This document shows, piece by piece, positions 13,686-22,446 of a DNA stretch of 35,545 nucleotides. The DNA comes from Deltaproteobacteria bacterium (GTDB lineage Bacteria > Myxococcota_A > Polyangia > JAAYKL01): assembly GCA_016936575.1 (NCBI GenBank), contig JAFGXQ010000140.1, positions 1-35,545 on the forward strand. The letters are read 5' to 3'. Numbering within the stretch: the stretch's first letter is position 1; every line of letters starts with the position of its first letter. Position numbers and translations under genes: made by a program. The notes below the pieces were generated by a model. The model did not search any database. It was not told the DNA's origin and was given only the letters and a program-made list of their open reading frames with translations.

Positions 13686-16667
13686 ATGAATACGCTTGCC
13701 ACACTCATTATCCGTTTTCGTATTTTTATTCTTATTTCGGTTGTCATAGTCACCGCCGCGCTGGCGCTGGCATTGCCTCAAATGACGCCGGACGACGACC
13801 TGATGAAATTTCTTCCCCAGGACGCGCCCGATATTCAACTGTTCAATCGCGTAAACAAGCAATTCGGCGGTCTCGACGTCGCCATAATCGGCCTCGAATC
13901 ACACGGAATGATCACCCGAGAAAACATCGCTCTGGTGAGAGAAATCACTCGAAAAGTTGCGGCGGTAGACGGCGTCTACGACGTTCTCTCCTTTACGGAA
14001 ATCCCCAACCCACAGCCCGCCCCGGACGGCTTGCGGGTGACGCCGCTGGTCATGGACAAAATCCCCCAAAGCAAAGAAGAACTGGCCCAATTAAAAAAAA
14101 CGGTTCTCCAAAATAAAAACGCGGTGGGCAATCTTATTTCGAAAGACGGCAGAGCCGCTATGATACTCTGCTTTCTGGGGGGAGATCGCCCTCCGATTCA
14201 CACTGCGGCAGATATCAAAACAACGGCAACTTCGGTATGGAAAAACAACCCTATCTATTTCGGGGGGTCACCGTTTATCCGCTTGTATGTTGCCGGCGGC
14301 ACGCAGAAAGATCTCGTCAAACTCACCCCGCTGGTTGCGCTGGTGGTGCTCATTGTCACGTTCATCATTTTCAGAAGACCTGTGGGCGTATTGCTCGCTC
14401 TGGGGGTTGTGGGAATTGCCATTATCTGGCTGATGGGCGCAGTTGCACTGCGCGGAAACGGTCTCACTATCGTGGGTTCGAGCCTTCCGACTATTCTCAT
14501 GGCAATCGGCGGGGCGTACGGCGTTCACATTCTGGCCGGATACTTCAACGGCACCAGTGCATCCGTTCAAGAGCGAATCGAAGAAATGCTCCGCAACATG
14601 GGTCCACCGGTGATCGCCTCGGGCGCCACCACCGCTGCCGGATTTTTGTCTTTTCTGGCCATGGATATCGCACCGTTGCGCGATTTCGGAGTACAAGCAG
14701 CTGCAGGAGTGAGTGCCACCGCAATTCTAGCGATCACCGCGATCCCGGCCATTTTGTCATTTCAAAAGACACCGCCGACACCTATTTCAGAACTATTACC
14801 GGTGGGGCCGTTGGGAGCTATCGGCGCCTTCGCGGAACGTCGACGTATTCCCGTCATCGTCGCCAGCATCGCGCTGGCCGCTGTTAGTATGGCTGGAATC
14901 ACTCGTATTGCCCCGGACGCAACATTGGAATCGTTTTTCTCCGATGACTCCGAGCCAGCCGAGGCGAACAAGTTTCTCGTAAGACATTTCGGCGGGTCTA
15001 ATTATGTGCAGATCTATTTTGAAGGCGATATGCGTTCGCCCTTTGTTCTGTTTCAACTGCAAAAAATCGTTGAATACACCCGCAGCCTCGACGAAGTTGA
15101 GCAGGTTTCGAGCATTACAGATTCTCTGATTATGATGAGCGAAGCCATGGGAGGGAGGGCTGACGTTCCCATGAACAACCGACGCGCCGGTTCACTCTAC
15201 CCTTTTCTGGAAGGCACCGCGGCAATCGATCAGATGATTTCGAAAAACAAAGACGCCAGTTTGGTACAAGTGCGTTTCGCCAATGTGGATGCGACGACGG
15301 TACAAGAAACCATCAAACGAATTCGCTTATTCATCGCCAAAGAGGTTCAAACCAAAACACAGGCCGTCCAGGTGGGGGCATTTTCCCTCCCGAACGAAGC
15401 ACTGGCAGAGTATTCAACACCGGTACAGAAAGACGGCGAAGGGAACATTATTCGAAAGGCCTATCGAACTCACATCGACCAATCGCTTTCGTCCGCCGAG
15501 CGAACGGCAAAAAAAAATGTGATGCAACTCGACGTTTCAAAGCGACTGGTTCGGCTGGCCAAAATTCATGACAAGCACGCGGCTCCCGCACACGCAGCCG
15601 AAAAACTTCATGTACTGTTTCAAAAAGAAACCACCGACGATCAGTTGTCGCCCGGCGCCGACCTGGACAATGCGGTTCGAGAGACCATTACGGAGCACAT
15701 CACCGAAGACTACGCATTTCTAGATATTGACGAGGTCGATGAAGCAGATGCAGCCGGCGCTGAACGCATTGCCCGGCAACAAGAGGAGTGGAACCACCGC
15801 TTCGACCTGGTGTTCAAACAACTGTCTGCCGCCGCGATTCACTTTTTGGACGTAAACCGAATGAGCGAACTTCTCAAATCCGCACTGCCGCTCACAACGG
15901 AGCGCGACCCGGAAGGACTCGCACTCACCGCCAAAGCGATGGCGCTCAGTTTTGCCATGCGTCGTTCCGTTGTGAAAGCGGACCGATTGCTGCCCGAAGT
16001 ACTCACTATTCTTCAGATAAAAAAGCCCTCAGCCGCATTGAAAAATTCGCTGCGGTGGGCCATCACCGATTTAGACATGCCGGTTTACGGATTTCCGAGT
16101 GATGCCGAAACTGCCGCCCCCGTGCTGGCATCGGTTACCGGCGCACCGGTGATCAACGTGGCACTTTGCAACAGCACCATCAACAATCAGTTGAAATCCC
16201 TGTTTGTTGCAGTCGTCGTCTTGCTGTTGGTTCTGTCTATTTTATTCCGATCCCTGCGTACAGCCCTCAAGGGACTCGTTCCCACCCTGTTGATGCTCGC
16301 GCTGGCGGTGGGAGTGATGGGCGCCTTTAAAATTCCAATCGATTTAAGTACCAGCATGATTGCGGCCATCGCACTGGGCATCGGAGTTGATTACGCCATC
16401 CACTTTTTATGGCGTCGCCGACGACGCGGAGAATCACTTCGTCAAACCACCGCCGGTGTCGGACCTTCGATTGCAGCCAATGCCATTCAGGTGGCCTCCG
16501 GATTTGCGGTATTGTGCATTTCCAACATGATTCCCATGCGAAGGTTCGGTATGCTGGTCGCGCTGACCATGCTGCTGGCCGCGCTGGCCACCTTCCTGCT
16601 GCTCCCCGCATTGCGAGCGGAAGGTCGACAACGTAACCTAGCCCCGAAGCGAACGCTGAAAAACTGA
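13686..16667 (+). CDS. RND-superfamily (MMPL/HAE3-type) exporter
   Basis: A 993-residue inner-membrane protein with internal duplication: TM1 (residues 8-30), a first periplasmic loop of about 175 residues, TM2-TM6 (about 209-360), TM7 (about 388-408), a second loop of about 425 residues, and TM8-TM12 from about 835. The conserved RND motif is clear in the second half as ALGIGVDYAIHFLWRR and in degenerate form in the first as AIGGAYGVHILAGY. Such pumps use the proton gradient to move lipids, hopanoids or hydrophobic compounds. The second loop is about 250 residues longer than the first, with an acidic, helical insertion (roughly 570-800). AAGGAG lies 12 bases before the ATG. The following gene encodes a lipoprotein; there is no membrane-fusion protein nearby. 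Confidence 0.9.
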   Translation: MNTLATLIIRFRIFILISVVIVTAALALALPQMTPDDDLMKFLPQDAPDIQLFNRVNKQFGGLDVAIIGLESHGMITRENIALVREITRKVAAVDGVYDVLSFTEIPNPQPAPDGLRVTPLVMDKIPQSKEELAQLKKTVLQNKNAVGNLISKDGRAAMILCFLGGDRPPIHTAADIKTTATSVWKNNPIYFGGSPFIRLYVAGGTQKDLVKLTPLVALVVLIVTFIIFRRPVGVLLALGVVGIAIIWLMGAVALRGNGLTIVGSSLPTILMAIGGAYGVHILAGYFNGTSASVQERIEEMLRNMGPPVIASGATTAAGFLSFLAMDIAPLRDFGVQAAAGVSATAILAITAIPAILSFQKTPPTPISELLPVGPLGAIGAFAERRRIPVIVASIALAAVSMAGITRIAPDATLESFFSDDSEPAEANKFLVRHFGGSNYVQIYFEGDMRSPFVLFQLQKIVEYTRSLDEVEQVSSITDSLIMMSEAMGGRADVPMNNRRAGSLYPFLEGTAAIDQMISKNKDASLVQVRFANVDATTVQETIKRIRLFIAKEVQTKTQAVQVGAFSLPNEALAEYSTPVQKDGEGNIIRKAYRTHIDQSLSSAERTAKKNVMQLDVSKRLVRLAKIHDKHAAPAHAAEKLHVLFQKETTDDQLSPGADLDNAVRETITEHITEDYAFLDIDEVDEADAAGAERIARQQEEWNHRFDLVFKQLSAAAIHFLDVNRMSELLKSALPLTTERDPEGLALTAKAMALSFAMRRSVVKADRLLPEVLTILQIKKPSAALKNSLRWAITDLDMPVYGFPSDAETAAPVLASVTGAPVINVALCNSTINNQLKSLFVAVVVLLLVLSILFRSLRTALKGLVPTLLMLALAVGVMGAFKIPIDLSTSMIAAIALGIGVDYAIHFLWRRRRRGESLRQTTAGVGPSIAANAIQVASGFAVLCISNMIPMRRFGMLVALTMLLAALATFLLLPALRAEGRQRNLAPKRTLKN

Positions 16668-16756
16668 ATAAAGAAAAAAATGGCCAGTCCAACGCATACT
16701 TTTCAGCAATTTGTACAGATGTGTCCTAAAACCGGACATGCCTACAAAAGGAGACA

Positions 16757-17131
16757 ATGAACTATTTCTTACAAACCACTGCATTACTTCTTCTTACAAC
16801 ACTGCTCGTTTTCGGCGGATGCGATGACTCCGATGATAGTTCCAGCGGAGACGGGGGACCTGACGAAAGTTGCACCACGTCAGATGGGGGCGGAGATGGA
16901 GACATGTGCTACATGACACAGGAGGAGGACAGTTCGTTTCAGATGACGTGTGAACTGTTCGGCGGCGGCTGGGATAATTCTCCCTGCGACCCATCACTCT
17001 ATGTACGTCAATGCATCGAAGAAACAGAAGTATCCAACGATGGCGGCAACACCTACGAAACGGTGCATTACGTGTATTACTACGCCGAGGGGTCCACCAC
17101 ATCTTGCTTCGGAGAAGAAACCGAACTCTAA
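16757..17131 (+). CDS. Small Cys-rich acidic lipoprotein
   Basis: A 124-residue lipoprotein. The signal peptide ends in the lipobox LVFGGC, so mature Cys21 would be lipidated, and the Asp at +2 (CDDSDD) is the classic inner-membrane retention residue in E. coli, though that rule need not hold here. A Ser/Asp/Gly-rich linker precedes a small domain with six further cysteines, probably disulphide-bonded. The ribosome site AAAAGGAGACA is strong. The family is not recognised. It follows the exporter by 89 bp on the same strand. Confidence 0.8.
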   Translation: MNYFLQTTALLLLTTLLVFGGCDDSDDSSSGDGGPDESCTTSDGGGDGDMCYMTQEEDSSFQMTCELFGGGWDNSPCDPSLYVRQCIEETEVSNDGGNTYETVHYVYYYAEGSTTSCFGEETEL

Positions 17132-17180
17132 TGCAGCACCCGCAGCATCACTACGGAAATACGTCTACTTTTCAGTCTAA

Positions 17181-17858
17181 TCAGTTATTGTTTTTTACCG
17201 GACGGTAGGGGTGGAGGAAACTGGCCAACTGGCCGGGGCTGCGGGTTTGGGCATACACCATACCGTTGCCGCTGAATTTGGCAACCAAACCCTCGCCACC
17301 GAAGAACAATGATTTGATTCCGCCCACTTTGGTAACCGAATAGTCCACGGTGTCTTCAAATGCGACAATATGATCGGTATCCACAATGTACTCCCCGACA
17401 CAGTTCTTGGGGTAGATTGCACCGTATGAAGCAACAAATACGGTTCCAGGCCCGGTGGCTTTCAGCAGAAACATTCCCGTTCCGCTGAAGAACCCTTTCA
17501 CCCCGCCCCATTTGGTGTCAAGTTTCACATCTGGAGTGGCCGCTACGTACGCCGAGGACTGAATCATCAATGATTTCCCTTCAGCCAAATCAAACGAAAT
17601 GATATCGCCGGGGGAACCGGGGGCCAATTGAACGCGCCCCTCCCCGCCCTCTGCGGTAAACGTGTTTTGAAAGATGGATTCACCACCGAGCAATTTTCGT
17701 TTGGCTGCCGCAAAAATGCCGCCGCGGGCTTCGGTTTTCATTTTTATGTTTGAAGACATAGACACCATCGCGCCGGATTCAGCCACAACAGACTCTCCGG
17801 GGGCCAGGGTGTAATCAATCATTGCGAAGTCGGGAGAACTTTTAATTTCGTATGGCAT
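17181..17858 (-). CDS. AIM24-family (TIGR00266-like) protein, paralogue 3
   Basis: A 225-residue soluble protein of the AIM24/DUF124 beta-sandwich family. Diagnostic features are MIDYTLAPGESVVAESGAMVSMS near the N-terminus, LLGGESIFQNTFTAEGG, the Gly-rich repeat LDTKWGGVKGFFSGTGMFLLKATGPG, and YIVDTDHIVAFEDTVDY. Yeast Aim24 is a mitochondrial inner-membrane organiser; bacterial function is not established. It is the last of three tandem paralogues 12-14 bp apart; the strong AAAGGAG before its ATG gives it its own initiation. It faces the lipoprotein gene over 49 bp without a visible terminator. Confidence 0.92.
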   Translation of the reverse strand: MPYEIKSSPDFAMIDYTLAPGESVVAESGAMVSMSSNIKMKTEARGGIFAAAKRKLLGGESIFQNTFTAEGGEGRVQLAPGSPGDIISFDLAEGKSLMIQSSAYVAATPDVKLDTKWGGVKGFFSGTGMFLLKATGPGTVFVASYGAIYPKNCVGEYIVDTDHIVAFEDTVDYSVTKVGGIKSLFFGGEGLVAKFSGNGMVYAQTRSPGQLASFLHPYRPVKNNN

Positions 17859-17872
17859 CGACTTCTCCTTTC

Positions 17873-18559
17873 CTATTTGTTTCTCGGTGGAAGTTTCGCG
17901 CCCACAAGGGAACCGAATTCCGCCGGATTTCGAGATTGTATGTACAGTTTTCCCTTACCGTTGAAACGGCAAACCAACCCTTCCGAAGAAAAGAAAGTCG
18001 AAAACCAGGAACCCACGCGCTTGATGTCAAAAGACAGGGTCGGTTCAAACGCAACGATATGACCGGTATCAATGATGAAGTGACCGTCAACGTCGATTTG
18101 TTTGATGGCGCCGAACGCGTTCAACGCCAACGGACCGTTGCCGAACGCGCGAATCCAGAACATTTTCCCTTCACCAAAGAAGCTTTTAAACCCGCCCCAT
18201 TTGGTTTCAATCTCGACCCCTGTGCCGCTCGCCAGGTAGGACTGCTGCTGGATAATCAAATCACTTCCGGCCATTTCGTACATCATAATATCGCCGGGCA
18301 GACTGGGAGCGAACGTAACTTCGCCGGGGCCGTTGTCAGCGTGAAAAGTATTCCTGAAAAAGGACTCACCCAGGAACAATGATCTGCCGAGACCCTTTAA
18401 AAAACCGCCGACGCCTTTTCCCTTTGTGGCGGACGTCTCCATTCGAATATGGGCATCCTGTGTCACCATGGCGCCGCTCTCGGCCATTACGGAATCCCCC
18501 TGCTCCAATTTTGCGATTGCAAGAGAATATGCCGGACTGAATTCAACATTAAATTGCAT
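17873..18559 (-). CDS. AIM24-family protein, paralogue 2
   Basis: A 228-residue paralogue with the same landmarks: LEQGDSVMAESGAMVTQD, FLGESFFRNTFHADNGPGEV, a WGGFKSFFGEGKMFWIRAFG segment, and FIIDTGHIVAFEPTLSFDI. Between residues 40 and 60 it has KGKGVGGFLKGLGRSLF, a basic, glycine-rich stretch. TAAAGGAGGA precedes its ATG. It sits in the middle of the three-gene unit. Divergence among the three copies is large (identity mostly confined to motifs), so the duplication is old. Confidence 0.92.
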   Translation of the reverse strand: MQFNVEFSPAYSLAIAKLEQGDSVMAESGAMVTQDAHIRMETSATKGKGVGGFLKGLGRSLFLGESFFRNTFHADNGPGEVTFAPSLPGDIMMYEMAGSDLIIQQQSYLASGTGVEIETKWGGFKSFFGEGKMFWIRAFGNGPLALNAFGAIKQIDVDGHFIIDTGHIVAFEPTLSFDIKRVGSWFSTFFSSEGLVCRFNGKGKLYIQSRNPAEFGSLVGAKLPPRNK

Positions 18560-18571
18560 GGTCTTCCTCCT

Positions 18572-19270
18572 TTATGCCGGTAATCTGGGGGTGATCCATC
18601 CGACCATGGCACCGAGATTTCTAGATTGAATAAACAATTTGCCGTTTCCGTGAAATTCGCAAACGAGACCTTCACCGGACATCAGCGTCGATTTGAGACC
18701 GCCGGCTCCTTTGATTTTGTAGTCAAGCGTGTCGTCAAAAGCCACGATGTGGCCGGTATCCACGATGTAACTGCCCTGCACGTCGATTTCATGAATCGCT
18801 CCGTAGCAGTTCACCCACAAATCGCCGGTGCCGGAACATTGCAGCCAGAACGCGCCTTCACCCGAAAACAGACTCTTCAGACCACCGAACTTGGTTTTCA
18901 CGGTGACATCTCCGGCCGACGCCAGATAGCTGGTGGCCTGCACAATAAGAGATTTGTTGCCGTCGAGACTGTAGTGAATGATATCGCCGGACAACGCGGG
19001 CGCAATCATCAACTGACCTTTCTGACCTTGCGGAGGAGTGTAGGTGTTGACAAAAAAGCTCTCGCCGCCCAGGAACTTACGAACCAATGCCAATAAAAAA
19101 TTCAGAAGCATGCCGAAAAAGCCCGACTTGTTTCCGCCGATAGTCGTTTTGATCTCCAACCCATCGCTCATCCCAACCATGGACCCCGCCTCCACAGTGA
19201 CACTTTCACCGGGTTCGAGATCGATGGTGGACATGGCGTAGGCCGGTCCAAATTCGATGTTCTGCTGCAT
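18572..19270 (-). CDS. AIM24-family protein, paralogue 1
   Basis: A 232-residue paralogue, first in the operon. The ATG at 19270 is chosen over one at 19300 because CGGAGG lies seven bases upstream of it. Motifs are LEPGESVTVEAGSMVGMSDG, FLGGESFFVNTYTPPQ, TKFGGLKSLFSGEGAFWLQCSG and YIVDTGHIVAFDDTLDYKI. The segment NKSGFFGMLLNFLLALVRK (about 50-68) is more hydrophobic than in the other copies and might associate with a membrane. The leader carries a perfect palindrome (19302-19316). Confidence 0.92.
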   Translation of the reverse strand: MQQNIEFGPAYAMSTIDLEPGESVTVEAGSMVGMSDGLEIKTTIGGNKSGFFGMLLNFLLALVRKFLGGESFFVNTYTPPQGQKGQLMIAPALSGDIIHYSLDGNKSLIVQATSYLASAGDVTVKTKFGGLKSLFSGEGAFWLQCSGTGDLWVNCYGAIHEIDVQGSYIVDTGHIVAFDDTLDYKIKGAGGLKSTLMSGEGLVCEFHGNGKLFIQSRNLGAMVGWITPRLPA

Positions 19271-19301
19271 AAAATAACCTCCGTAAATCTTGTCATTCAA
19301 A

Positions 19302-19316
19302 CGCGGAATATCCGCG
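19302..19316. promoter_or_regulatory. Perfect palindrome in the AIM24 operon leader
   Basis: CGCGGA-ATA-TCCGCG is a perfect 6+3+6 palindrome 16 bases upstream of the ribosome site of the first AIM24 gene. Flanking CATT and AATG can extend the stem with a bulge. It may be a dimeric repressor operator or an RNA hairpin. Confidence 0.4.
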
Positions 19317-19440
19317 AATGGCTTCGTCTACATCTGCCAGCGTACGAAGAAAAAGCTTAGCACACCGGAAGAACTTAAAAACAAAAAAGTTGAATTTTCT
19401 CTAGAGCCGAAATAAAAATAATTTCAATAACTTTGTAACC

Positions 19441-19466
19441 GGAACGCGTTTTGGCAATACTTCGCA
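19441..19466 (+). promoter_or_regulatory. Candidate ECF-type promoter for the sigma-factor operon
   Basis: GGAAC (19441-19445) followed by TCGCA (19462-19466) resembles an ECF (RpoE-like) promoter, GGAAC-N16-TCNNA, with 16 bases between the two elements. It would start transcription about 50 bases ahead of the sigma-factor ATG. Autoregulation is usual for ECF operons, but one instance cannot prove the motif. Confidence 0.3.
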
Positions 19467-19524
19467 AGAAAAACTGAAAAACAGCCATTTCCTGCAAAAA
19501 AAACAGTTCTCGTTTTTAGCCGAC

Positions 19525-20055
19525 ATGGGGTTTCCCACAATGAAGACAGTTGCTGAGCGCACAAAAACAATTGAATCGCTCCATCGACGATATGCGGGCG
19601 TTATTTTTGATTTGTGTGTGCGAATTTTAAAAGACTCGGCAGAGGCGGAAGATGCGGTGCAGGAAACCTTTTTTAGCGCGTTTCGTGCGCTGGATTCCTT
19701 CACGTATGGAGATAGTCATCTCCCCTGGCTCTACCGAATCGGAACAAATGTCTGTCTCAAAATGATTCGGACAAAAAAACGAAAGGGCGCCCAACTCAGC
19801 GACAACATTGAGGCAACCGCCGCGGCGGAACCGGAAAATCTGACCGGACGATTATCCATTCGAGCGCAATTACAGTCGCTGATGGAAAAATTGGATGAAC
19901 GGAATGTCCAGATTCTCACGTATCATTACGTGGCCGGAATGAATCAACAGGAAGTTGCCGACATGTTGGGAATATCGCGACGGGCGGTGGTAAAACGATT
20001 GACAAAGCTAAAGGAAATCGCCGTTCAGCATGCATTGGAGGACCACCATGACTGA
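19525..20055 (+). CDS. ECF-type RNA polymerase sigma factor
   Basis: A 176-residue sigma factor with only regions 2 and 4. Region 2 includes RYAGVIFDLCVRILKDSAEAEDAVQETFFSAFRAL (residues about 23-57) and LPWLYRIGTNVCLKMIR; region 4 contains LDERNVQILTYHYVAGMNQQEVADMLGISRRAVVKRL, a helix-turn-helix for -35 recognition. It is followed by an overlapping gene for a zinc-finger membrane anti-sigma factor, the standard arrangement. The ATG at 19525 is used; ATG at codon 6 is possible. It diverges from the AIM24 operon across a 254-bp gap. Confidence 0.92.
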   Translation: MGFPTMKTVAERTKTIESLHRRYAGVIFDLCVRILKDSAEAEDAVQETFFSAFRALDSFTYGDSHLPWLYRIGTNVCLKMIRTKKRKGAQLSDNIEATAAAEPENLTGRLSIRAQLQSLMEKLDERNVQILTYHYVAGMNQQEVADMLGISRRAVVKRLTKLKEIAVQHALEDHHD

Positions 20056-20848
20056 ATGTTTCTCGCGCTTCACGTTGGTTCGATTCCATAAAAAGGACCT
20101 CACAGATGAAACGCATCAACGGATTCAAACGCATTTGGATGAATGTTCCCGCTGCCGCGACGTACTTGGTGAAATACAAACCAACGATGCCGCTTACAAT
20201 CGAAATGCAACAGCCCATTCCAAACGACTGATGGAGGCTCTTGCATCTGAAATTCAGTCAGAAAACGCCGCGGATTCCAATTCGGCAGTATCGAAGGTTG
20301 TTGCGATTTCCAGCCGAAAAACAAAAAAAAACGTGTACATATTGATTCCACTCGCTGCAGCTGCGGCACTCACTCTGGCGCTGTATTTTCTGCCGTATTT
20401 CAAATCCGCTCCACTGGATGAAATCACATACAAAGGCGGCTTTTCTGCCGGCATCATCGCCAAACGAGCCGATGAACAATTCACCGTTCGGCCCAATGAT
20501 GTATTGCGAGAAAACGACGCACTTCGCTTTCGCATTCAAACTTCCGGCGCCGGCTATCTGTACATTATGAACATCGCTGCCAACGGAGAAATCACTGGAT
20601 TGTGCCCGTTTGATGCGCCGTTGAACTCACCGGGATACCTCGTTGACGCGGCTGGAGAACATGTGCTCGACGAAAGTGTGGTACTCGACAACTCCATTGG
20701 AACCGAGCAGATCGTGTTTGTCTTTCATAGTCAGCCGTTGTCCATCGACCTGATTCAAAAGCACGCTGACGACATCATTAAACAAAAAACGCTGCCTTTG
20801 AAATTACGCGGCGGTCACATTCAATTCATTCAATTTGAGAAAAAATAG
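20048..20848 (+). CDS. Membrane anti-sigma factor with DUF4384-like periplasmic domain
   Basis: About 266 residues; the ATG at 20048 overlaps the sigma-factor end by eight bases, with GGAGG six bases upstream. The cytoplasmic part has a zinc-finger-type anti-sigma motif, H29-x3-C33-x2-C36 (THLDECSRCRDVL). A single transmembrane helix (about 96-117, ILIPLAAAAALTLALYFL) follows. The periplasmic domain has the DUF4384 pattern: DVLRENDALRFRIQTSGAGYLYIMNIAANGEI then CPFDAPLNSPGYLV. It presumably holds the sigma factor until an envelope signal arrives. DUF4384 domains often accompany caspase-like proteases, as here, where the next gene is one. Confidence 0.85.
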   Translation: MTECFSRFTLVRFHKKDLTDETHQRIQTHLDECSRCRDVLGEIQTNDAAYNRNATAHSKRLMEALASEIQSENAADSNSAVSKVVAISSRKTKKNVYILIPLAAAAALTLALYFLPYFKSAPLDEITYKGGFSAGIIAKRADEQFTVRPNDVLRENDALRFRIQTSGAGYLYIMNIAANGEITGLCPFDAPLNSPGYLVDAAGEHVLDESVVLDNSIGTEQIVFVFHSQPLSIDLIQKHADDIIKQKTLPLKLRGGHIQFIQFEKK

Positions 20849-20871
20849 ATGCATTCGGTTGTAACAACATA

Positions 20872-22446
20872 ATGGTTTTTCGAACGACCATTCCGCTACT
20901 CCTCATACTGCTGTGCAGTCACACGGCAAAGGCCGACCTGCATCGTTTTGCACTGCTCATCGGAAACAACGCCGGTGGCGAAGCCGACGAGCAACTCCGC
21001 TATGCGCAACGGGACGCAAAAAAAATGTACCGGCTGCTCACAGAATTGGGTCGTTTTAAAAAGGAAAACACCTCTCTGCTACTAGAGGAAACCGAACCGA
21101 GCGTTTGGAAAAAATTAAACGAAATCGAAACGCGCGCAAACAAACTGCACGCCGCCGGGAAAAAAACGTTGCTGCTCATTTACTATTCCGGTCATGCCAG
21201 ACAAGATGCGCTGGAAATGAACGGCAGTCGTCTGCCCTTTGACCAACTTCGAAGATTTCTGGAAAAAAGCCGCATTGATGTTCGATTGGCATTTGTGGAT
21301 TCCTGCCATAGCGGCAAGCTGATCGCGACCAAAGGCGCCAAACGCGGACCTTCTTTTGAAATCAAAGTGAACGATGAAATATCATCTGCCGGCTATGCCA
21401 TCATCACATCGAGCTCCCAGAACGAATTGAGTCAGGAATCCAGAGAATTGCGCGGCGCATTCTTCACTCACTACCTGGTATCTGCGTTGCGCGGCAGTGG
21501 TGACGCTTCCCATGACGGTAAAGTCACATTGCAGGAAGCCTACAAATACGCCTATGCGAAAACATTGGCGCAGACGGTCGGCAGTGTGGGCAGCGGACAA
21601 CACCCCATGTACCATTTTCAGCTGAAGGGACAGGGAGAAATCGTTCTCACCCACACCCAAAAATCCTTTTCAGCCATTGAGATGCCGTTCATTGAAAAAG
21701 GACGTATTCTGCTGCTTGACGGTCTGGGACAAGAGGTGCTGGCCGAGGCAGAAGCCTCCCGCAATGACATCATCCGCTTCAGTGTGCCGCCCGGTCCATA
21801 TGTTATTTACATCGTAAAAAAAAGCGGGGCTGTTCGCATGGCCGAAATCGACGTCGCTCCCCACGAAGCGTTTCAGCTCACCGCCGACGATTTTTCAACC
21901 GTCGCTCTTGACGTGGCGGTTGCCAAAGGCGGTTTGTTCCGCGTGCCCGAGCACTCCTGGAGCCACAAAGTCGGTGGTTTCGCCATATGGCGGACCGGTC
22001 CTTTGGAAGGGATGGTCGCCGCGGCAGGCGCCGGGGTTCACTACCGGTTGCAGCATGTCAGCGGACTGCAACCCACGATCAGAATCGCCTCCACCACCGC
22101 TCCGGACGTCGGCTTATCTCATGACTATCGAGACATCAGCATTGCCGCCGGACTCGGCTATGTGTTTGATGTGAGCTTCCTGTATTTTCGAACCGAAGTA
22201 CTCGTGGGGTACGAACACATGTTCCAATCCACCGTTCGAGGTTCAGAATTGCTCATGGAACGTCCACACACTTCCGCCCTGGCGGGAATGGGATCGCTTG
22301 GTATTGAAATTCCAATTTCGGCGGTGTACTTCTTTTTAGATGGCGGCGCGGGAGTCCGTATTTTTCAAGTGGTTGACCGAGGTTGGGTGCCGAGGTTTGA
22401 ATTCCAGGCCTTGCTGGGCGCCGGAATTCACTGGGAGAAAAAATGA
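20872..22446 (+). CDS. Exported caspase-like (C14) protease with barrel-like C-terminus
   Basis: A 524-residue protein with a signal peptide (about 1-22, ending AKA). The caspase-fold domain spans about 24-265: HRFALLIGNNAG, LLLIYYSGHA with catalytic H108, LAFVDSCHSG with catalytic C145, AIITSSSQNELS and a late GSGQHPMYHF. Residues about 275-345 (GRILLLDGLGQEVL to DFSTVALD) look like a carboxypeptidase-regulatory or PEGA-type beta domain. Residues about 365-524 alternate hydrophobic and Gly/aromatic residues (AAGLGYVFDVSFLYFRTEVLVGYEHM, VYFFLDGGAGVRIF) like a small outer-membrane barrel. Both catalytic residues are present. It lies 23 bp after the anti-sigma gene and overlaps the next lipoprotein gene by ATGA, so co-translation is likely. 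The weak ribosome site suggests low expression. Confidence 0.88.
   Translation: MVFRTTIPLLLILLCSHTAKADLHRFALLIGNNAGGEADEQLRYAQRDAKKMYRLLTELGRFKKENTSLLLEETEPSVWKKLNEIETRANKLHAAGKKTLLLIYYSGHARQDALEMNGSRLPFDQLRRFLEKSRIDVRLAFVDSCHSGKLIATKGAKRGPSFEIKVNDEISSAGYAIITSSSQNELSQESRELRGAFFTHYLVSALRGSGDASHDGKVTLQEAYKYAYAKTLAQTVGSVGSGQHPMYHFQLKGQGEIVLTHTQKSFSAIEMPFIEKGRILLLDGLGQEVLAEAEASRNDIIRFSVPPGPYVIYIVKKSGAVRMAEIDVAPHEAFQLTADDFSTVALDVAVAKGGLFRVPEHSWSHKVGGFAIWRTGPLEGMVAAAGAGVHYRLQHVSGLQPTIRIASTTAPDVGLSHDYRDISIAAGLGYVFDVSFLYFRTEVLVGYEHMFQSTVRGSELLMERPHTSALAGMGSLGIEIPISAVYFFLDGGAGVRIFQVVDRGWVPRFEFQALLGAGIHWEKK

Noticed and set aside
16722-16738. TGTCC/GGACA hairpin after the exporter gene
   Set aside because: Only five base pairs, no T-tract, and it sits directly before the next gene's ribosome site; could easily be chance.
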